Shown: positions 58,301 to 64,000 of the stretch, piece after piece
Layout: each line of letters starts with the position of its first letter
Position numbering within the stretch: the stretch's first letter is position 1
From: Bettongia penicillata ogilbyi
Lineage: Eukaryota > Chordata > Mammalia > Diprotodontia > Potoroidae
Assembly: GCA_023548195.1 (NCBI GenBank)
Contig: JAJHZJ010000014.1
Coordinates: 17,371,718-17,435,717 of the forward strand
DNA: 64,000 nt
Direction of reading: 5' to 3'
Made by a program: the position numbers and the translations under genes
Notes under the pieces: model-generated
Databases searched by the model: none
The model's input: the letters and a program-made list of their open reading frames with translations, nothing else
Told to the model about the DNA's origin: nothing

Positions 58301-58839
58301 CTTTTTCTAGCTCCTATTTCATGTTCTAATATACATTAATTCTATAAAGCATAGTGTAGTATCATTGTGGTAGAAGAATGTGTGGCAAAGTCATTTTCTG
58401 TGGTCAGTTATTGTCATTATAGATCCATATTTTGAAACTTTGAATGTCGTATATGTAATATGTTAGTCATAAAGAACTACTGAAATTTCAAGATGACCCT
58501 ATATGTTAAGTTGAGAAGTATATTACAAATAGTAAATAATGTGGTAGTAATGCTACAGAAACATGCTCAAGGGAAGCAGGAAGAAAGAATTAAAATAATG
58601 TTCAAACTCCCCACCTACAGATAAGTAAAATTTAGGGACAGAAAATCTCTAATTAACTTCTACTTGTACACAACAGGCATGAGGAGCAGAACTTATCAAC
58701 CAGTCCTATCCTCCTCCACATTCATTACCTCGATAGTTTTTCCCATTATAAACACTCCTTTCTGGGAAGTAGTATTAATAACTCTCTTCATCTGTTTTTC
58801 TGTAAAGCTCTGAGCCTGTAACTATAGATTGTGCTCTGG

Positions 58840-58995
58840 CATAATGTCTCAGTGCCAGATTATTATTTGTATCTTAAAAATGAGGAAATTGGAGCTGAAA
58901 GCTGTGACTTGGCCAAGTTCATTCAGATTGTATTTGAAGCAGTATTTGAATCAGGTCTTTCTGACTCCAAGTCCAACAGTCTAAGACATTTTAAA
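58840..58995 (-). mobile_element. MIR-type SINE (antisense)
   Basis: 'aaaaatgaggaaattggagc', 'ctgtgacttggccaagttca' and 'tcaggtctttctgactccaa' in antisense order. Confidence 0.75.
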
Positions 58996-59008
58996 TAGCA
59001 AAGAGAAG

Positions 59009-59082
<74 letters not shown>
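59009..59082. repeat. (GA)n microsatellite
   Basis: About 35 GA units with two interruptions. Confidence 0.97.
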
Positions 59083-59085
<3 letters not shown>

Positions 59086-59254
59086 TGAAGATATAAATAT
59101 GTAGAGTCATTAGCCTTTTCAGGAAATAGTAATATCTCTATGTCTAAGACAAGAAAGAAGAAAGAAAAGATGGATAAAGATGCAATAGCTTGAAGTTTAC
59201 CGAAGAATTTTGGAGAATCATATTTTGCTTCGCTCTATTGAATAGTATTGAGTG

Positions 59255-59525
59255 ATAAAGAAATATTTCAGAAAAGATAAGAATTGAACTGGGACCTGAA
59301 TGATGAGTTCAATTTGAATGGATAGTGACAAAGGTTTGAACTTTTTGTATTAGAAAAATAAGAGTAATGGATATTTTATACAGTGCCCAGGATGTGAGAT
59401 GAGGTTAGAAAGTCCTGAATTTGATGATACTCTATTTCTGTGACTGTGGAATTCCATAAATGCCAGGTTAAGGAGTTTGGATTTTATTGTATAGAAAGTG
59501 AGGCTAGACCAGAGTTTTGGTCCTG
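59255..59525 (-). mobile_element. L2 LINE ORF2 fragment (antisense)
   Basis: 'gaactgggacctgaatgatg' and 'ccaggttaaggagtttggattttattg' match the L2 C-terminal region. Confidence 0.68.
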
Positions 59526-60791
59526 ATTTTTACTTTATAAGACATTACCAGAGAAACAAAAAGACCAAATTCCCCACCTGCCTCTGCTTCCTTCTTAAGC
59601 ATCTTCTGAAATTGACTTCTCAGGAGGCAGGAATTAGAAAAAGGAAAGAAATGACTAAATTATAGAATTGTGGGATGAAGGACAGCTTTAAAAAAAAGCA
59701 ACATCACAACAATATAGTAAAACTTTGGTATGTTTTGGGATTCTTTCAGATTTCTGAGATTATTACATTTGGCTTATAAAATCAATGATTTGGTTACACC
59801 AGTAATGACTGTCATTAGCCACCTAAGATAACTTATAAGTAACCAAAGCTTGATGGATAAGTATCCTATGCCAGATAGGAGTTGAGAAAAGAAATTCCAT
59901 TATTATGGAATTTGAATATAGAATCTGAACACTTACTCATGCCTTGTGTATAGAAATGAATAAGACAAGAAATCAAGGCAATCAATCCATGTTCAACCAG
60001 TAAAAGTGGAACAGAAATCCAGAACAAGAAGAAACTCCTCCAAAGTAATAAAAGAATACAGTAAAACCCTTCTGAAAAATTCTTACTCATGCTTGAAAGA
60101 ATGTAAGATCTTTGAGGACAGGATTTTTTCTTTCTTTTTTTTTTTCTGTGTATCCTTATGATTTTAAAAATTGTGATGCTGATGATCAGACCATTTCCTT
60201 AGGTCTCATCCATATGATCGTAAATTTCCCATCACATCAGTTCAAAAATGTTTAGCAAGTGCTTTAAGAACATCTTTAAAGGGCATTGATCTATACTCTC
60301 AAAACTTATTTAAAATGATGATAATAAATTTTCCAACTCCAATTATATCCATGTACCTCTTTTTTCTATGTCTTAAAAATTGAAATATTTTAAAGGCAGA
60401 GAATAATAACAATTTTGGAATGTATGTATATAATATATGCAGTCTCTTTGGGTTTGGTTCATACATATTAAATCTTAAGGGTGTTGAAAAATAGTGCAGT
60501 ATTCTACCTTGGTCAGGAGAGGGAGCCACAGGAACCTGTGAGTTGGAATTCGTCCTGGCTTTCACAGCCCATGGAGCTGCTGTTAGCATCAAGGAATGAA
60601 TGACCTTTGGGAATGATGTTTGGAACACCATCCCAGAAGTTATGCAGTAAACTTGGTGGGACTGATACTTTGTAAGAAATGGACTAAGTTTAAAATCTAA
60701 TCCTTTAGGAATTGAGGTGGCATAGGTTAAAGTATACCCTGGAGGAACTGGGGAAAATTAATTTTTGTTCTTCCTATACCTTTGAAATAAA
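59526..60791. other. No recognisable feature
   Basis: AT-rich; a 110-codon open frame at 60299-60631 (-) has no domain. Confidence 0.4.
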
Positions 60792-60825
<34 letters not shown>

Positions 60826-60857
60826 CGTATATATATATATACATATATATATATACG

Positions 60858-60904
<47 letters not shown>
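60792..60904. repeat. (TA)n microsatellite with phased CGTA/CATA interruptions
   Basis: About 113 bp of TA repeats interrupted by GTAT, CGTAT and CATAT units roughly every 14-18 bp. Confidence 0.95.
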
Positions 60905-60906
<2 letters not shown>

Positions 60907-61149
60907 CTTTGTAAAAGCTATTCAATGTTAACAGGTTAAATGATGGGACTAGGGCCCTAATTAATTACTGACTCTTAACAATGGGGTGGGGGAACAGACA
61001 ATGGGCTCTTGAATCAGTGACAGTAGAAGAGAGACAGTCACAAACACCTCAAATTACCCCAGAACCTGGAGAGGGGGATATAGCAAGCCTGCCTGGCCCT
61101 GAATATGGAGGGAAACAGTTAAAACCTCATAAAAGAGGAATCACTTGAT

Positions 61150-61265
61150 CTGAGCTTGGATTTAAAGAGGAATAGTTGACAGATAGATGGCCTGAAAGCC
61201 AAGGATACCTAGGTTCAAGTGCTTCCTCTGAAACATAACCATTTAAACCCTTGATACACTAACCA
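61150..61265 (+). mobile_element. MIR/tRNA-SINE head fragment
   Basis: 'agatagatggcctgaaagcc' and 'aggatacctaggttcaagtg' with 'cttcctctgaaacataacc' resemble a tRNA-type SINE head. Confidence 0.5.
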
Positions 61266-61369
61266 AATGTCTGAGACTATACATTGTAGAGAAGGCAATG
61301 TATAGTTTTAGTGTACTTGCATTGCTAGAAGGAATTTCTTTATCACGGAGTTTCCTATATCAAGTCACA

Positions 61370-61505
61370 GATCTAGTGATTATCCCTATCTTTATTTCAA
61401 GAGGCAGAGGAGGGAGAACATTCCAAGCAGGGAAAGATTGTTGTAAAGGTTTAGAGGTGAGTGATGGAACATCATTTTGTGATTTCAATGGAAGGAAGGA
61501 AAGAA
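61370..61505 (-). mobile_element. L2 LINE fragment (antisense), first part
   Basis: 'ggcagaggagggagaacatt', 'ccaagcagggaaagattgt' and 'aaaggtttagaggtgagtga' match the L2 antisense C-terminal region. Interrupted by a SINE. Confidence 0.7.
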
Positions 61506-61509
61506 AGAA

Positions 61510-61772
61510 CCAAGCATTTTAGCACTTATATACCTAAGTACCCATGTGCCTGGTACAGTACCAAGCACTTTACAAATATCTTATTTAACAACTCTAGGAA
61601 TTGGTGCTATTGTTATCTCTTTTTTTTTTTACATTTGAAGAAACTGAGGAAGACAGAGGTTAAATGACTTGCCTAGAGTCATAGAGCTAGTGAGTGTCCA
61701 AGGCTGGATTTGAATTCAGGTCTTCCTAATACCAGATCCAGTACTCTATACACTGCAACACCTAACTAACCT
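61510..61772 (-). mobile_element. THER1/MIR-type SINE (antisense) inserted in L2
   Basis: 'gtgcctggtacagtaccaag', 'cactttacaaatatcttatt', 'acatttgaagaaactgagga', 'aaatgacttgcctagagtca' and 'ccagtactctatacactgca' in order. Confidence 0.9.
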
Positions 61773-61960
61773 TAGGTAAATTAGATAAATTTCATTGGTT
61801 GAAATGTTGAAAGCATGAGGGGAAGTACGGTGAAATAAGTTTATAAAGATACTTCAAAGTAAGCTTATGAAGGGTTTTAAATGCTAAACAGTGGAGTTTG
61901 CATTTTATCAGATTGATAACATTATTACACTGTTCGAAGAAATAAAAGAAAGTCTCAGTC
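61773..61960 (-). mobile_element. L2 LINE fragment (antisense), second part
   Basis: 'gaagggttttaaatgctaaacag' and 'tggagtttgcattttatcag' continue the L2. The minus-strand reading contains FKTLHKLTLKYLYKLISPY, corresponding to the family's YKALHGLAPAYLSSLISxY. Confidence 0.85.
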
Positions 61961-62064
61961 CACAAAGAATACAACCAATAAAATTATGAAAAAGTCATTA
62001 TTATTCTGAGAAAACTGCAGAGTTATGATACTTTTGTGAGTTTCTCTCTCTACATGTTAGGGAC

Positions 62065-62290
62065 TGTTAGACTATAGGAAAATCTTCCCTCACACCAGTT
62101 GTCACAGAGTTGACAGGTACTTCAGAATTCACTTAATATAATCCCTAGAGGAAGCATGCATTTCTTCTGCAACATTTATGACAAAGTTTCTGCTTGGGCA
62201 CTTCTAGTAACGGAAAAACCTTATCTCTCAAAGCAGCCCATTTCATTTTGACAGTGCTAACAAGTACCTTATTCTCATCTACTGAACCTG
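62065..62290 (+). mobile_element. Possible CR1/L3-type fragment
   Basis: 'gcttgggcacttctagtaac' and 'aaagcagcccatttcatttt' with 'gacagtgctaacaag' resemble an old CR1-clade 3' region. Tentative; strand uncertain. Confidence 0.35.
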
Positions 62291-62892
62291 AATCACTAGA
62301 CTGACCTACATTAGACTTGATTCAGAATATCTTGCACAATGGAAAGAGTTGTATGCAATGATCTCATAGTTAAATTTATTTTTTAAGTTGGAGAAAGGTG
62401 TTATAGAAGAAAGCAACTCCTAGATGGTAGTATGGCTAGATACAGATCCCTGATTTCTTGTGATTAAATTGTTGTTTAGAACATATAGAGACACTATTTA
62501 ATGAAATAAAGGGAAGCTACTCTACTCTTCAGAGTCTATGAAATGGATACTTAAGCACTTTGTTAGAAAAAGTAAAATGAATAAAAATTAAATATTATTT
62601 GGCTTTTGTTGATGGCCTTGGAAAGCCTGGATTTCCAACATAAGAAGAATGAAAATAAATTATCGTTGCATATTAGTGGCTCATATGAGAGATGAGGGGT
62701 AAGATATCAACACTAAGAAATTCATTGCCCATCCCATTTAGTTAAGTTTTGGGGAATATTTTGTGTAAGGAGAGCTCAGATGATTTTATATGTATTATAT
62801 ATCAGGTCACTAATATTCACTCCCTTACAGACTAGAAATGAAACTCTAAGACTTATTAGACTCTTCCGGTTCTGAAAAACACATATTCTTAA
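62291..62892. other. No recognisable feature
   Basis: AT-rich; nothing recognised. Confidence 0.4.
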
Positions 62893-63491
62893 TGTAATAG
62901 TAAGGACCCCAGCATATAAAGGGGGGGTTGCTCTTCAGGTTCTTAGATCTGCTTTTCTGAAAGGAAAGAAACTTTGAGGGGTCAGTAATCACTTTAATCA
63001 AATACATATATCATTCACTTAGTTCAGGGGAAAAAGTTAACACCCTGAACTTCAGAGAAAATTCAAGCAGGGAAATAAAGACCAATAGACAGGGTTTCCA
63101 ACTGTCTGACCATAAGCAATACATACATCACAGATTAACAGACAGAGCCAACTGTCTGACCATTACATACATAGCTACCACAGAGAGAAGCACCAACATC
63201 TCAGTTTTCAAAGCTAGGGGTCTCCTTAATAGCTACACAGAGTCTCATCTGGTCAAACAAACACTTCCAGTGAGTAAGCCCCAAAACAAAATCTGACCTC
63301 AGAATATATATATATGCTTTTCAGAGTCAGACGGCAACACAACCCTTAAGAACCAATGCCTCATTAGAAATTAACAAAAGGTGTGGGCCTTCCTACAAAA
63401 CAAATCTTCCCTAATCAAGCTTCTCTTAAGGGGCAGACCCATTAATGGGTAGGGAAGATCTTTAACTCTCATTAACATAATTAACATTACA
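62893..63491 (-). mobile_element. Solo LTR, second copy of the TGTAAT...ATTACA family
   Basis: 599 bp from TGTAATAG at 62893 to CATTACA at 63491; in sense orientation it starts TGTAATG and ends CTATTACA. It is collinear with the LTR at 44939-47137 once the HAL1 insertion is removed (about 586 bp). A TATA-like 'catatatatatattctgagg' lies in the sense strand. Flanking 5-mers CTTAA and CTAAC are not a convincing TSD. No internal retroviral region adjoins it. Confidence 0.9.
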
Positions 63492-63894
63492 CTAACCTAG
63501 GCCCTATTGATCAAGTACCTTGGAATGTCTGTCTCTTTGGAGTGGGGCCTGGAAAGGGCTACAGTCATAGAAGATATAAAGAGGGATGTCCAACAGTCTT
63601 TTAGACTTTTGTAATCCTATCAGGCCTGTGTTCTTAGATTTCTTTATTCAAAAGTAGCAGGCTGAGTAGAATTTTGGGAAGATGCCAAGGGCTGGGCAGA
63701 TTCAATCATCACTAGATTTATTAAATTTTAAACCTCTTGAGGTGGCCTCTTACTGGGATTCTTTGGAGAAATGGTTCTTTACCAGTTATTGGCCCTAGTG
63801 GTTACTTAATGAATGGATGATACAAAGTCAAACTATTATCCTTTATCCAGAATTGCTCATTATGAATTGGGTCATGCAAGATGGTCCCTATATA
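63492..63894. other. No recognisable feature
   Basis: Nothing recognised. Confidence 0.4.
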
Positions 63895-64000
63895 GACAGA
63901 GGTTCTGAACCTTTCATATGTACCTTTGGTAGTCTATAGCTGAAGCCTATGAACCCCATCTTAGAATAATACTTTTAAATGTGTAATATTAAATACTAAG
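63895..64000 (-). mobile_element. Possible DNA-transposon fragment at window edge
   Basis: 'gaggttctgaacctttcata', 'gaagcctatgaaccccatct' and 'agaataatacttttaaatg' resemble a mammal-wide palindromic repeat containing 'aggcttcaccagactgcc'. The family name is uncertain and the element runs off the window. Confidence 0.35.

Noticed and set aside
61110..61480. Coding exon near 61.3-61.5 kb
   Set aside because: The open frame overlaps antisense L2 and a SINE edge.

Overview
The window looks like non-genic (intronic or intergenic) DNA from a marsupial. The evidence is the repeat content: marsupial-type L1 and half-L1 (HAL1) elements, an RTE/BovB-type LINE, tRNA-headed SINEs with RTE-like tails, MIR/THER1-type SINEs, L2 LINEs and long AT- and pyrimidine-rich microsatellites. 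An Australian marsupial is plausible because of the RTE-tailed SINE type, but the species cannot be fixed from sequence alone. I found no intact protein-coding gene, rRNA, tRNA gene, CRISPR array or prokaryotic feature. Family names were assigned by eye from remembered consensus sequences, and all boundaries are approximate unless a target-site duplication (TSD) is given.

Layout. 1-9.3 kb: a HAL1 copy (+), a MIR, a SINE with a perfect 13-bp TSD, a rearranged L1 (-), then a second HAL1 (-). 10-19.2 kb: an L1 3' end joined to a third HAL1 (both -), a decayed L1 (+) hosting SINEs, and an antisense L2 split by an LTR-like block. 19.8-21.1 kb: the protease/RT part of a decayed Ty3/gypsy element (-). 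21-37 kb: mostly repeat-poor, AT-rich DNA with a 530-bp pyrimidine microsatellite, a 74-nt hairpin, a possible 72-nt exon and scattered SINEs. 37.1-43.7 kb: a near-full-length 4.1-kb RTE element inserted into an antisense L1. 43.7-48.1 kb: two L2 elements meeting tail to tail; the second is interrupted by a solo LTR, itself interrupted by a HAL1 that appears to carry a 3' transduction. 49-54.5 kb: L1, L2, MIR and SINE fragments. 54.5-57.4 kb: a second, longer Ty3/gypsy relic with recognisable protease, RT, RNase H and integrase. 57.6-64 kb: L2 pieces, SINEs, microsatellites and a second solo LTR of the same family.

The elements are related functionally. The RTE LINE supplies the tail, and apparently the middle, of the SINEs at 3.6 and 32.5 kb. 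HAL1 elements are ORF1-only relatives of L1 and presumably depended on L1 ORF2. Most LINE/LTR copies lie on the minus strand (about 20 against 7), which would fit, but does not prove, an intron of a plus-strand gene.
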